A DNA stretch of 64,000 nucleotides from Candidatus Kurthia intestinigallinarum (lineage in GTDB: Bacteria; Bacillota; Bacilli; Bacillales_A; Planococcaceae). Positions 34,183-43,295 of the stretch are shown here, piece after piece; position 1 is the stretch's first letter; each line of letters begins with the position of its first letter. The stretch is from positions 43,931-107,930 of the forward strand of contig NZ_JTFC01000007.1 in assembly GCF_003991225.1 (NCBI RefSeq). Reading direction: 5' to 3'. The notes beneath the pieces were generated by a model. It ran no database searches. It worked only from the letters and a program-made list of their open reading frames with translations, and was not told the DNA's origin. Made by a program: the position numbers and the translations under genes.

Positions 34183-35967
34183 ATGAAGAAAAAGAATTGG
34201 CTGATGCTACTTCTTGTCGGTATCATTACGTTAGTACTTGCAGCTTGTGGCGGCGGTAGTGACAGTGAAAAAGGCAAAGATAGTGGTAAAGAAGAGGTAG
34301 ACACAAGTAAGTTAGCAGATACTGTGAAAAATGATGCAGAAGCAAAAAGCGGCGGTACATTACAAGTTGGCCTTGTAAGTGACTCACCATTCCAAGGGAT
34401 TTTTAACTGGGAATTATACGAGGATGCTTATGATTCAACAATCATGGAATGGACTTCTAACTCGATTTTTGATACAAAAGAAGACTTCTTAATTAGTGAT
34501 GAAGGCTTAGCATCTTTAAAAGTAGATGAAGATAAAAACACGGCAACTGTCACAATTAAAAAAGATGTAAAATGGTCTGACGGCAAACCATTTACAATCG
34601 AAGATGTTATTTATCCGTACTATATTATTGCCGACAAAGATTACACAGGTGTACGTTATGATTCTGATTTCCAAAACATCGAGGGTGCAAAAGAATACCA
34701 CGATGGTAAAGCAAAAGAAATTAGCGGTATTAAAAAAGTGGATGACTACACAATGGAGTTAACACTTAAGAAAGTTTCACCAGCAATTTACTCTGGTGGT
34801 GACGGTCTATGGGGCTACGCAGCACCTAAGCACCAACTTGAAGGCATTAAAGCAAAAGATTTAGTAAAATCTGATGAAGTACGTAAAAATCCAGTAACAC
34901 TTGGTGCATTCGTTGTTGATAAAGTTGTTAATGGTGAGTCTGTTCAAATGGTAGCAAACGAAAACTATTTCCGCGGCAAACCGAAATTAGATAAAGTTGT
35001 TATCGAAGTTGTGCCTTCATCTTCTGCAGCAGCAGCGATGAAAGCAGGTAAGCACGATATTTTACAAAGCTATGCAGCAAACCAATACGAAGATGTAAAA
35101 GATCTTAAAAACGCACAAATTCTTGGTCGCCCAGAATTAGCTTACTCTTACCTAGGTTTCAAAATGGGTAAATGGGATTCTAAAAAAGGCGAAGTTGTTG
35201 TAAATGAAGATGCAAAAATGAAAGATGTTAAATTACGTCAAGCAGTTGCTTACGCAATGAACGTTGAAGAAGTAGCGAAAGCTTACTACGATGGCTTACG
35301 TACACGTGGTAACTCATTAATTCCACCAGTATTCGAGTCATTCTATGATGATTCATTAACAGGCTTTAACTATGATGCTGAAAAAGCGAAATCTCTTCTT
35401 AAAGAAGCAGGTTACGAAGATAAAAATGATGATGGTTTTGTAGAAGATCCAGACGGTAAAGAATTCACAATCAAAATGGCAACAATGGCTGGTACGGATA
35501 AAGATGATAAAATCGTTCAATTCTATATCCAAAACTGGAAAGATGTTGGTCTTAAAGTTGAATTAACAACAGGTCGTCCAATCGAATTCAACAGCTTCTA
35601 CGATAAAGTACAAGCAGATGATAAAGATATCGACATGTTTATGGCTGCATGGGGTACAGGTACAAACCCATCACCAATGGGCTTATATGCGAAAAATGCA
35701 CAATTTAACTACAGCCGTTACACAACGCCTGAGTTAGAAAAATTATTAGCAGATATCGATTCAAAAGAATCATTAGATGCTGATCACCGTGGTGAAGCGT
35801 TCAAAGCTTGGCAAGAGTATATGTTTGAACAAGCAGTAACTGTTCCAACATACTTCCGTACAGAAATCGTTCCTGTAAACAACCGTGTGAAAAACTACGA
35901 TATTAAATACGTAGATGGCGCACAATTACAAGATATCGAAGTAACTGAAGACGCTCCTGCAAAATAA
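34183..35967 (+). CDS. oppA: Oligopeptide-binding lipoprotein (SBP_bac_5 family)
   Basis: The extracellular substrate-binding protein of the importer. The 594-residue protein has a lipoprotein signal with lipobox LAAC (Cys22) and a Gly/Ser-rich tether, then the two-lobe peptide-binding fold with VKWSDGKPFTIEDV, LRQAVAYAMNVEEVAKAYYDGLRTRGNSLIPP and FDKVQ-like/AWGTGTNPSPMG segments typical of OppA/DppE. It is the last gene of the operon (D-F-B-C-A order, like the ATPase-first app operon). Peptide length preference cannot be inferred. Confidence 0.92.
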   Translation: MKKKNWLMLLLVGIITLVLAACGGGSDSEKGKDSGKEEVDTSKLADTVKNDAEAKSGGTLQVGLVSDSPFQGIFNWELYEDAYDSTIMEWTSNSIFDTKEDFLISDEGLASLKVDEDKNTATVTIKKDVKWSDGKPFTIEDVIYPYYIIADKDYTGVRYDSDFQNIEGAKEYHDGKAKEISGIKKVDDYTMELTLKKVSPAIYSGGDGLWGYAAPKHQLEGIKAKDLVKSDEVRKNPVTLGAFVVDKVVNGESVQMVANENYFRGKPKLDKVVIEVVPSSSAAAAMKAGKHDILQSYAANQYEDVKDLKNAQILGRPELAYSYLGFKMGKWDSKKGEVVVNEDAKMKDVKLRQAVAYAMNVEEVAKAYYDGLRTRGNSLIPPVFESFYDDSLTGFNYDAEKAKSLLKEAGYEDKNDDGFVEDPDGKEFTIKMATMAGTDKDDKIVQFYIQNWKDVGLKVELTTGRPIEFNSFYDKVQADDKDIDMFMAAWGTGTNPSPMGLYAKNAQFNYSRYTTPELEKLLADIDSKESLDADHRGEAFKAWQEYMFEQAVTVPTYFRTEIVPVNNRVKNYDIKYVDGAQLQDIEVTEDAPAK

Positions 35968-35979
35968 GATTTAGAACAC

Positions 35980-36022
35980 AAAAAAAGGGGAATGGTCCAT
36001 AGCGGGCCATTCCTCTTTTTTG
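35980..36022. terminator. Bidirectional terminator between oppA and rnhC
   Basis: An A-run, GGGGAATGGTCC / GGGCCATTCCTC stem and T-run serve oppA on the plus strand and rnhC on the minus strand. Confidence 0.85.
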
Positions 36023-36026
36023 TTCG

Positions 36027-36959
36027 TTAAATCATACGGTTTTTCGCGGCAATACGCGATGCTTTTGTTGTATTGGCGAAATGCCATTTTGTAACGGATT
36101 GTAACGCTTCCTCACCTTGTGATAGTAAGATATTTGCAGCGACTTGGTCTACTTTCGCACTGGCACCTTTTGGTAGCTCAACACCGATTTCCACCGATAA
36201 TTGGTCCATCGTAGAAAGAAAAGCATAGCGTGCGATAATCGATGCGGCAGCGACAGAGAGATGCAGTTGTTCTGCCTTTGTTGAGAATAAAACGTTATCA
36301 CGAATGATATCTTTTTCTTCTTGGATATGACGATAATATGTGTCACGCTCTTCGAATTGGTCGATTAAAATAAAATCGGGCTTTGTTGGCGCAATTTTTG
36401 ATAACACATGGCGCAGTGCTTGATTATGTAGGAGCGCCTTGATTTTCCCTTGGGACCAGCCCTGTGCCTTTACTTTATTGTATTTATCATTATGCAGTGT
36501 CAGCACGCTGTAAGGGACGGCTTCCATGATGGCAGGTGCGATAGCACGCATTTTGGCATCGGTTAGCATTTTTGAATCTTTGACGCCAAGTTCTTTGAGT
36601 AACGCCATTTTATCTTGAGGTACATACGCCGCCGCTACCGTAATCGGCCCGAAATAGTCACCCGTTCCTGTCTCATCTGAACCGAGTACATTCATGTTAG
36701 CGAATTTTTCTGGGAGCTTATCACCCTTTGGTGACGTCGTAGTAGTAGGTGCTTTAAATTCGCCGAAGCGATTTGCTTCTTGCTCCGCCTCCGTACCCTG
36801 GAACATTACTTTTCCAGACTTATAAGAGGTAATCGTTGCATACGGGGTTTTCGCCATAAAGACGGCTCCAGGTGCATTTGTTGGAACAGCTTGTGCATCA
36901 TAGTAGTCATGAACTTTTTGTTGATCTTGAGCAGATAACTTTAAAACGATTGTAGACAT
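36027..36959 (-). CDS. rnhC: Ribonuclease HIII
   Basis: Cuts the RNA strand of RNA-DNA hybrids such as R-loops and Okazaki primers. The 310-residue protein has the N-terminal TBP-like substrate-binding domain (about 1-85) and the catalytic domain starting NVLGSDETGTGDYFGPITVAAAYV, whose Asp-Glu-Gly-type DETG motif is diagnostic of HIII, with later acids in KDSKMLTD and ILIDQFEER. It is divergent from zapA, as in B. subtilis. Confidence 0.95.
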   Translation of the reverse strand: MSTIVLKLSAQDQQKVHDYYDAQAVPTNAPGAVFMAKTPYATITSYKSGKVMFQGTEAEQEANRFGEFKAPTTTTSPKGDKLPEKFANMNVLGSDETGTGDYFGPITVAAAYVPQDKMALLKELGVKDSKMLTDAKMRAIAPAIMEAVPYSVLTLHNDKYNKVKAQGWSQGKIKALLHNQALRHVLSKIAPTKPDFILIDQFEERDTYYRHIQEEKDIIRDNVLFSTKAEQLHLSVAAASIIARYAFLSTMDQLSVEIGVELPKGASAKVDQVAANILLSQGEEALQSVTKWHFANTTKASRIAAKNRMI

Positions 36960-37050
36960 AATTTCTCGCCCTTTCTTTTAGTAGATTATTCACATGATAT
37001 TGCATTTCATGGTATTATTAGAAATAGGATTTAAAAGGAGGGAACGGGCA

Positions 37051-37323
37051 TTGTCAGAGCAACGCTTAAATCGTATTTCTGTAAACATTTATGGACAAAC
37101 CTATAACATGGTGGGAACGGAATCGCCGAGTCATATGCGGCATGTAGCAAACACCGTCGACGAACAAATGCGAGGTATTCGCAGTGCCAGCCCTTCTTTA
37201 GATATTGCCAAGTTAGCTGTCCTAACAGCAGTTAATGCGGTCAATGATTCGATGAACTACAAGCAACGCATCGAAGAATTAGAAGCACAACTTAAAAAAT
37301 TAAAGGATGACGTGAATGATTGA
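37051..37323 (+). CDS. zapA: Cell division protein ZapA
   Basis: ZapA bundles FtsZ filaments and stabilises the Z-ring. The 90-residue protein starts LSEQRLNRISVNIYGQTYNMVGTES, matching B. subtilis ZapA, and ends in a coiled coil (about 60-88) that drives tetramer formation. A frame from 36994 gives a nonsense extension; TTG 37051 lies eight bases after AAGGAGGG. It overlaps the next gene by eight bases. Confidence 0.92.
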   Translation: MSEQRLNRISVNIYGQTYNMVGTESPSHMRHVANTVDEQMRGIRSASPSLDIAKLAVLTAVNAVNDSMNYKQRIEELEAQLKKLKDDVND

Positions 37324-37855
37324 TTTAATCATTATTATAGTACTAATTGCAGGTATTCTTACAGGCGTCGGTCGTGGCGTACTGTATCAGCTTGTTAATT
37401 TAGTAGGACTAGTAGCGGCGATTATTGCTGCGCTTATCGGCTACAAATCGTTAGCTGAAAAATTTGTCATGTACGTACCATATCCAACAGTTGCCGATGA
37501 TACTGCGCTGAAATTTGGTATGGATGGTGCAGACTTAATGCAAACATTTTATAACGTTTTGGCATTTGTCTTGATCTTCTTTATTGTCAAATTCGTTTTT
37601 AAAATTATTGCATCACTATTCAATTTCGTACAGTACGTACCAGTGCTAGGGGGCTTTAACCGTCTTCTAGGTGGTTTATTAGGCTTTATCCAGGTGTACT
37701 TCATGTTATTCTTCTTACTTTACATTTTGGCATTACTACCAATTGAAAGTATTCAGAACTTCATTGACAGTTCTATTTTAACAAACTTAATACTTAAATA
37801 TACACCACTCATTTCGACAATGTTCCAACAATTGTGGTTCGTTTATACGAAATAA
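37316..37855 (+). CDS. CvpA-family membrane protein
   Basis: The 179-residue protein has four hydrophobic segments (about 3-22, 26-42, 75-100 and 118-140) and the CvpA motif GVGRGVLYQLVNLVGLVAAIIAALIGY. In E. coli CvpA is tied to colicin V production and envelope function; its Bacillus counterpart yshB has no known role. The start lies inside zapA (eight-base overlap), so the two are coupled. Confidence 0.88.
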   Translation: MIDLIIIIVLIAGILTGVGRGVLYQLVNLVGLVAAIIAALIGYKSLAEKFVMYVPYPTVADDTALKFGMDGADLMQTFYNVLAFVLIFFIVKFVFKIIASLFNFVQYVPVLGGFNRLLGGLLGFIQVYFMLFFLLYILALLPIESIQNFIDSSILTNLILKYTPLISTMFQQLWFVYTK

Positions 37856-37860
37856 TAACG

Positions 37861-37897
37861 AAAAGCGGGCGCCTACTGTTGTGGGCGCTTGTTTTTT
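37861..37897 (+). terminator. Terminator or attenuator after the CvpA gene
   Basis: AAAAGCGGGCGCC pairs with GGCGCTTGTTTTTT using three G-T pairs, loop of about 10 nt. PolX starts only about 20 bp later, so it may only reduce read-through. Confidence 0.7.
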
Positions 37898-37915
37898 AAT
37901 AAGGGGATGCTCAGT

Positions 37916-39622
37916 ATGAATAAAAAGAAAATTATTAACACATTAGAAACGATTGCAACGTATTTAGAATTAAAGGGTGAAAATCCGTTTAAAATCTCTG
38001 CTTTTCGTAAGGCAGCAGCTGCGCTTGAGAATGACCCGCGTAGCATCGAAGAAATAGAAGATGTCACAAAAATTAAAGGTATCGGTAAAGGGACAGCCGC
38101 TGTTATCCATGATTTATTAGAAACAGGTGAATCAAGTGATTTGACCTCGTTAAAAGAGGAAGTGCCAGCAGGCTTACCATTACTACTGAAAATTCCTGGT
38201 CTTGGTGGTAAAAAAATCGCGAAGCTTTATCAGGAGCTAGGTGTCGATTCGGCAGATAGCTTAAAGGCAGCTTGTGAATCAGGGAAAGTAGGTGAACTTG
38301 CGGGCTTTGGTAAGAAAACGGTTGAAAAGCTATTAAAAGAGCTTGAAACGTTTGGTCAGCGTTCAGAGCGCCATCCGATTTGGCAGCTTGAGGAAAATGT
38401 TAAAGAGATTAATGCTGTTTTAGAGGCCATTGAAGAGATTGAGCGCTTTTCTGTAGCGGGTTCATTCCGACGTGTAGCAGAAACGAGCAAGGATATTGAT
38501 TTTATTATTGCCTCTGCACAGCCGCTTGTCGTGAAGGACAAATTATTAGCGGCATTATCGTATACCGAAATTGTAGCGGCGGGTGATACGAAAATTTCGG
38601 TTATTTTAGCAGGAGATGATGCAGCGAATGCCGATTTCCGTATTGTGACGGATGCGGAGTACCCAACCGCACTACATCACTTCACAGGCTCAAAAGAACA
38701 TAATGTACGCATGCGTCAAATCGCTAAAGAGCGCGATGAAAAAATTAGCGAGTATGGCGTCGAGCAGCCGGATGGTTCTGTGTTAACATTTGAGACAGAG
38801 GAAGCATTTTTCAATCATTTCGATTTACCGTTTATACCACCGACGTTACGTGCCGGACATACAGAATTTGAACGCCATGCCGATATTCCACATCTCGTAA
38901 CGCTTGCGGATATTCGCAGTGATTTACATATGCATACGACGTGGTCAGACGGCGCACATACCGTTCGCGAAATGGGTGAGGCGTTGATAGAGCACGGCTA
39001 TGACTATGCGGTAATTACCGACCATTCACACTATTTAAAAGTGGCGAATGGCTTGACGCCAGAGCGTTTAGAACAGCAAAAAGAAGAAATCTATGCTTTC
39101 AATCACGCACATCCAGAATTTCATTTATTACGTGGTACAGAGATGGATATTTTACCGGATGGCTCACTCGATTTTAGTGATGACGTGATGAGTAGCTTAG
39201 ATTTTGTTATTGCATCGATTCACTCAAGCTTCTCACAACCGCAGGAGCAAATTATGGAGCGTTTGCATACTGCACTAAAAAATCCGCATGTCGATATGAT
39301 TGCGCATCCGACAGGACGTGTTATTCATCAGCGTGACGGTTACAACCCAGATATGGCACAACTCATTGCATGGGCGAAAGAATATGGTAAAATTTTAGAG
39401 TTGAATGCAAATCCATATCGCCTTGATTTATGTGTTGAGCATTTAGAGATGGCTGCAAAAGCAGGTGTACCCGTAGCGATTAATACCGATGCACATGCGA
39501 TTGAACAACTACGTTATATGGATATTGGAACGAAATACGCACAAAAAGCGTGGCTTTACAAAGACATGATTGTCAACACATGGAGCTTTGAGAAGTTCAT
39601 GGATTTTTTAAATAATAAGTAG
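37916..39622 (+). CDS. polX: DNA polymerase/3'-5' exonuclease PolX
   Basis: A family X polymerase for gap filling in base-excision repair. The 568 residues comprise a helix-hairpin-helix rich N-terminus (IKGIGKGTA, PGLGGKKIAKLY), the polymerase palm with SFRRVAETSKDIDFIIA, and a C-terminal PHP exonuclease domain (from about 325) with DLHMHTTWSDG, ITDHSHY, GTEMDIL, SIHSSF, AHPTGR, ANPYRLD and NTDAHA, the metal-binding set of the PHP family. ATG 37916 follows AAGGGGA. It lies 12 bp before mutS2, the usual Bacillus pair. Confidence 0.95.
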   Translation: MNKKKIINTLETIATYLELKGENPFKISAFRKAAAALENDPRSIEEIEDVTKIKGIGKGTAAVIHDLLETGESSDLTSLKEEVPAGLPLLLKIPGLGGKKIAKLYQELGVDSADSLKAACESGKVGELAGFGKKTVEKLLKELETFGQRSERHPIWQLEENVKEINAVLEAIEEIERFSVAGSFRRVAETSKDIDFIIASAQPLVVKDKLLAALSYTEIVAAGDTKISVILAGDDAANADFRIVTDAEYPTALHHFTGSKEHNVRMRQIAKERDEKISEYGVEQPDGSVLTFETEEAFFNHFDLPFIPPTLRAGHTEFERHADIPHLVTLADIRSDLHMHTTWSDGAHTVREMGEALIEHGYDYAVITDHSHYLKVANGLTPERLEQQKEEIYAFNHAHPEFHLLRGTEMDILPDGSLDFSDDVMSSLDFVIASIHSSFSQPQEQIMERLHTALKNPHVDMIAHPTGRVIHQRDGYNPDMAQLIAWAKEYGKILELNANPYRLDLCVEHLEMAAKAGVPVAINTDAHAIEQLRYMDIGTKYAQKAWLYKDMIVNTWSFEKFMDFLNNK

Positions 39623-39634
39623 GGGGCGTTTTGA

Positions 39635-42004
39635 ATGATCGCCGAGCGCGCATTGAAAACACTAGAGTTTGATAAAGTACGTGAGCAAGTAGCGAGTTTT
39701 GCGACATGCTCACTTGGACAAGAAGGATTAGCAAAACTAGCACCAGAAACAGAACTTGAAGCCGTACAAGGTTTACTAGCGGAAATGGATGAAGCTTTAT
39801 CTATTTTACGTCTAAAAGGAAGTGTGCCAATGGGCGGCATTTTTGATGTTCGTCCACACGCACGCCGCGCACAAATTGGTGGGATGCTAAGTCCGAAAGA
39901 ATTAATGGAGATTTCAAGCACGATTCGCGCAAGCCGTATTTTACGCGAATTTATTGAAACCGTAGTGGCAGACGAAGAAGTTGCCATTCCATTATTTGAA
40001 GCAAAAAAAGAGGAGTTACCAATTTTAACTGGTTTACAGCATGAAATTAACAGCTGTATTGATGATAATGCCAAAGTGATGGATTCAGCGAGCCAAGCAT
40101 TACGCGGCATTCGTACACAACTGCGTACACAAGAAGGCCGAGTGCGTGACCGTTTAGCGAGCTTAACACGCGGTAGTGCTGCAGCGAAAATGCTGTCAGA
40201 CTCAATTATTACGATTCGTAATGACCGTTTTGTTATTCCTGTAAAGGCGGAGTACCGTAGTCATTACGGCGGTGTCATTCATGACCAATCCGCATCAGGT
40301 CAAACGCTTTACATTGAGCCAGATGCCGTTGTACAGGCGAATAATGAAATTCAAGGTCTAAAAGTAAAAGAAAAAGCAGAAGTAGATCACATCTTAATGG
40401 AGTTATCTGCAAAAGTGCAAGAAGTCGCACATAGCTTATTTATACTCGTACAAATTTTAGGTGCTATTGATGTTGTCCTTGCTAAGGCAAAATACGGTCA
40501 AGCGAATAAATGCACGATGCCTAAAATGAATGACCGCGGTTATATGAAATTAACAAAGGCGCGCCACCCGTTACTAGATATGGATATGGCCGTTGCCAAT
40601 GACATTGAGTTTGGCGATGATGTTACAGCAATCGTTATTACTGGTCCAAATACAGGTGGTAAAACGGTTACGCTAAAAACGGTTGGTCTTTGTACCTTAA
40701 TGGCACAAGCGGGGATTCCGGTTCCTGCATTAGATGGCTCAGAGCTTGCTGTCTTTACGCAACTATTTGCTGATATTGGCGATGAGCAATCAATCGAGCA
40801 AAGCCTTTCAACATTCTCAAGTCATATGGTGAATATTGTCGATATTTTACATGAGTTTGACCATGAATCTCTTGTGTTATTTGATGAATTAGGTGCGGGT
40901 ACAGACCCACAAGAAGGGGCTGCACTTGCCATTTCGATTTTAGACGAAGTGCATGGTCGCGGCGCGCGTGTAATGGCGACGACCCACTATCCAGAATTAA
41001 AAGCATATGGCTATAATCGTCCAGGTGTAATTAATGCGAGTATGGAGTTTAATGTCGATACATTAAGTCCGACGTATCGTTTATTAATCGGGGTACCAGG
41101 GCGCTCAAATGCCTTTGAAATTTCACAGCGCTTAGGCTTACCCGAGCATATTATTGATACGGCAAAAAATTATACAGGTACAGAAACGCATGAAGTTGAA
41201 TCAATGATTGCGTCCCTTGAAACGTCTCGTATTCAAGCAGAGAAAGATGCGGAAGAATCAGCACGCCTTGTGGCAGAAGCGAATGAGCTACGTGCCGACT
41301 TAGACCGTAAAATAGCGGAATACGAAGCGACAAAAGAAGAGCTAACGAAAAAAGCAAAAGAAAAAGCGCGTAAAATTGTTGATGCTGCGAAGCGCGAGGC
41401 AGAGGATGTTATTGATGAGCTTCATAAAATGCAGCACCGTGCGAATGAAGCGGTCAAGGAGCATGAAATTATTGATGCGAGAAAACGTCTTGAAGATGCG
41501 ACACCTGCACAGGAAAATCGCGTTCTGAAAAAACAACGCCAACTAAATGCGCGTGCACAGGAATTAAAAGCAGGCGATGAAGTAAAAGTGCTTAGCTATG
41601 GTCAGCGCGGTACATTGCTGAAAAAAGATAAGTCAGGTGAATGGGCTGTTCAAATTGGTATTTTAAAAATGAAATTACCAGAGGAAGATCTAGAATACAT
41701 CAAGCCTGAAAAAGTGAAAGATACCGTTAATGTCTCAAGTGTTCGAAATCGTAGCCAAGCAGTAAAACTTGAGCTTGATTTACGTGGTGAGCGCTATGAA
41801 GATGCGATGCACCGTACGGAGAAATATTTAGACGATGCCTTACTATCGAATTATCACCAAGTATCGATTATTCATGGTAAAGGAACAGGCGCGCTCCGCG
41901 AAGGAATTCAACAATTATTAAAACGACATCCTCGCGTAAAAGGCTACCACTTTGGTAATGCGAATGAAGGCGGCTATGGCGTAACGGTTGTAGAATTTAA
42001 GTAG
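39635..42004 (+). CDS. mutS2: MutS2 (DNA/ribosome-acting ATPase with Smr domain)
   Basis: MutS2 lacks the mismatch-recognition domain; in B. subtilis it is reported to act in recombination and at collided ribosomes. The 789 residues include the core and clamp domains (1-310), Walker A TGPNTGGKT (about 332-340), Walker B LVLFDELGAGTDPQEG, a coiled coil of about 100 residues (515-610) and a C-terminal Smr nuclease domain with LDLRGERYEDA and IIHGKGTGALREG. ATG 39635 is 12 bp after polX. Length is normal for the family. Confidence 0.95.
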   Translation: MIAERALKTLEFDKVREQVASFATCSLGQEGLAKLAPETELEAVQGLLAEMDEALSILRLKGSVPMGGIFDVRPHARRAQIGGMLSPKELMEISSTIRASRILREFIETVVADEEVAIPLFEAKKEELPILTGLQHEINSCIDDNAKVMDSASQALRGIRTQLRTQEGRVRDRLASLTRGSAAAKMLSDSIITIRNDRFVIPVKAEYRSHYGGVIHDQSASGQTLYIEPDAVVQANNEIQGLKVKEKAEVDHILMELSAKVQEVAHSLFILVQILGAIDVVLAKAKYGQANKCTMPKMNDRGYMKLTKARHPLLDMDMAVANDIEFGDDVTAIVITGPNTGGKTVTLKTVGLCTLMAQAGIPVPALDGSELAVFTQLFADIGDEQSIEQSLSTFSSHMVNIVDILHEFDHESLVLFDELGAGTDPQEGAALAISILDEVHGRGARVMATTHYPELKAYGYNRPGVINASMEFNVDTLSPTYRLLIGVPGRSNAFEISQRLGLPEHIIDTAKNYTGTETHEVESMIASLETSRIQAEKDAEESARLVAEANELRADLDRKIAEYEATKEELTKKAKEKARKIVDAAKREAEDVIDELHKMQHRANEAVKEHEIIDARKRLEDATPAQENRVLKKQRQLNARAQELKAGDEVKVLSYGQRGTLLKKDKSGEWAVQIGILKMKLPEEDLEYIKPEKVKDTVNVSSVRNRSQAVKLELDLRGERYEDAMHRTEKYLDDALLSNYHQVSIIHGKGTGALREGIQQLLKRHPRVKGYHFGNANEGGYGVTVVEFK

Positions 42005-42019
42005 AGGGGAACGGTGCTC

Positions 42020-42427
42020 ATGGACGCATTTTGGCAACATCCAGTTGTAGAAATGACCGGTTATTATACCGTTGTACTACTATGCTTGCTTGTCGCAATG
42101 GCAATGTTTGAAGTGGTAACACGCTACAAAAACTGGGAGGAAATTCAGAAAGGAAACGTCGCTGTCGCACTGGCGACCGGCGGGAAGATTATTGGTATCT
42201 GTAATGTCTTTCGCTATTCGATTGAGCATCACGCCACATTACTCGCAACAATTGGCTGGGGTATGTTTGGTTTCGTATTATTAATTATTGCGTACTTATT
42301 ATTTGAATTTGTTACTCCGCGACTTGATGTTGATAAGGAGATTGCAAAGGGCAATATGGCAGTTGGCTTTATTTCATTTGCAATTTCGTTAGGTCTGTCA
42401 TTTGTTATCGGTTCGACGATTCCATAA
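42020..42427 (+). CDS. DUF350-family membrane protein (YshE-like)
   Basis: A 135-residue membrane protein with four hydrophobic segments and two short internal repeats, NWEEIQKGNVAVALATGGKIIGICN and VDKEIAKGNMAVGFISFAIS, the tandem DUF350 signature. Function unknown. A GTG at 42014 is also in frame, but the ribosome site GAGGGG is only four bases before it, so ATG 42020 is preferred. It follows mutS2 as yshE does in B. subtilis. Confidence 0.87.
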   Translation: MDAFWQHPVVEMTGYYTVVLLCLLVAMAMFEVVTRYKNWEEIQKGNVAVALATGGKIIGICNVFRYSIEHHATLLATIGWGMFGFVLLIIAYLLFEFVTPRLDVDKEIAKGNMAVGFISFAISLGLSFVIGSTIP

Positions 42428-42431
42428 GTTT

Positions 42432-42466
42432 TAAAGAGACTGCGTAAAAGCAGTCTCTTTTTTTTA
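42432..42466 (+). terminator. Terminator of the zapA-mutS2-DUF350 block
   Basis: AAAGAGACTGC / GCAGTCTCTTT, 11 bp perfect with a 6-nt loop, then a long T-run. Confidence 0.93.
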
Positions 42467-43208
42467 TTCATTTGAAATCGCTCATTACACTAAGAAGCGG
42501 TTTTTGGATACGACATATCTTTAAATATGTGCCATCGCTAAGAATATAGCCATGCTATTTTGTTAAACATCTGCATAAAAATAAGAAAATGAAAAATAAT
42601 TATCAAACTACTGGCGATAGTTACGACATTATTGTAATCGAGAGATAAAAAAATGACCCGTTTCAGGTGCTCTAAAGGGCTATTTTTGTCCGATTTTAAT
42701 AAATTAAGGGGTATTTTTGTTGCGCTATGGTCTGGTATTTTATGAGATCTGCTTAGGAAGCTGTTTTTATAAAAAGTTGTCATTTATTTTTTTGTAAAGT
42801 GAATGTATCGTCTGAAACGGTCCTTTAAAGAACCGGCGGAGAGCGCAAAACAGCCCTTTTTATGTTTTTTTAGGTCAAAAATGCTTCGGTTGACTGGGCA
42901 GCGTTGCTATATTTTTGCGCGTTTGTCGCAATTTAATTGTTTTTGTTGACAGTTTTTGCAACATCATTAGGAAAACGCTAAAAATTTATCCGACAATGGT
43001 CGCTAGCTGACACTTATTTTGAAATATGTCGTAGCTAAAACACGCTTTCTGAGGTTCTGACCATTTTGTGCTAGCTAATCTTTTGGTAATACATGCAGAA
43101 AAAATATTGCGGGCAAACATCCATAATCGTGTATCAATAATTAGAAATCGAACGTTCGAAAATAAAAAATTCTATTTTTGTTACGAATTTTCTCGAAAAA
43201 ACGAAAAA
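42467..43208. other. Long gene-free region before fadD
   Basis: About 740 bp with no credible frame on either strand and many stops. It contains CCGTTTCAG (42658-42666) with its complement CTGAAACGG (42812-42820), and AAAGGGCT (42674-42681) with AGCCCTTT (42852-42859), so the two pairs cross instead of nesting. A cre-like TTGAAATCGCTCATT lies at 42475-42489. Possibly decayed DNA or an unrecognised RNA. Confidence 0.5.
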
Positions 43209-43228
43209 ATGAGTGACTATTCATTGAA
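43209..43228. promoter_or_regulatory. FadR operator at fadD
   Basis: ATGAGTGACTATTCATTGAA matches the B. subtilis FadR consensus (TGAATGA-MTAN-TCATTCA with flanking A/T) at 18 of 20 positions with correct 4-bp spacing, and overlaps the -35 box of the fadD promoter. Confidence 0.82.
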
Positions 43229-43252
43229 AGTTCTATTTCCGTCCGATATACT
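43224..43252 (+). promoter_or_regulatory. Promoter of fadD
   Basis: TTGAAA and TATACT separated by exactly 17 bp, 44 bp before the start codon; the -35 lies inside the FadR operator. Confidence 0.87.
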
Positions 43253-43295
43253 TAATGTAAGTTTTTAACTTATTATTGCAAAGGGGTGTTCGCAA

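Noticed and set aside
42475..42489. cre-like TTGAAATCGCTCATT after the DUF350 gene
   Set aside because: It misses the conserved C near the end and is more than 700 bp from the next promoter, so no regulatory role can be supported.
42538..42783. Minus-strand frame of 81 codons before fadD
   Set aside because: No ribosome site or recognisable motif, and it sits among many stops in AT-rich DNA.
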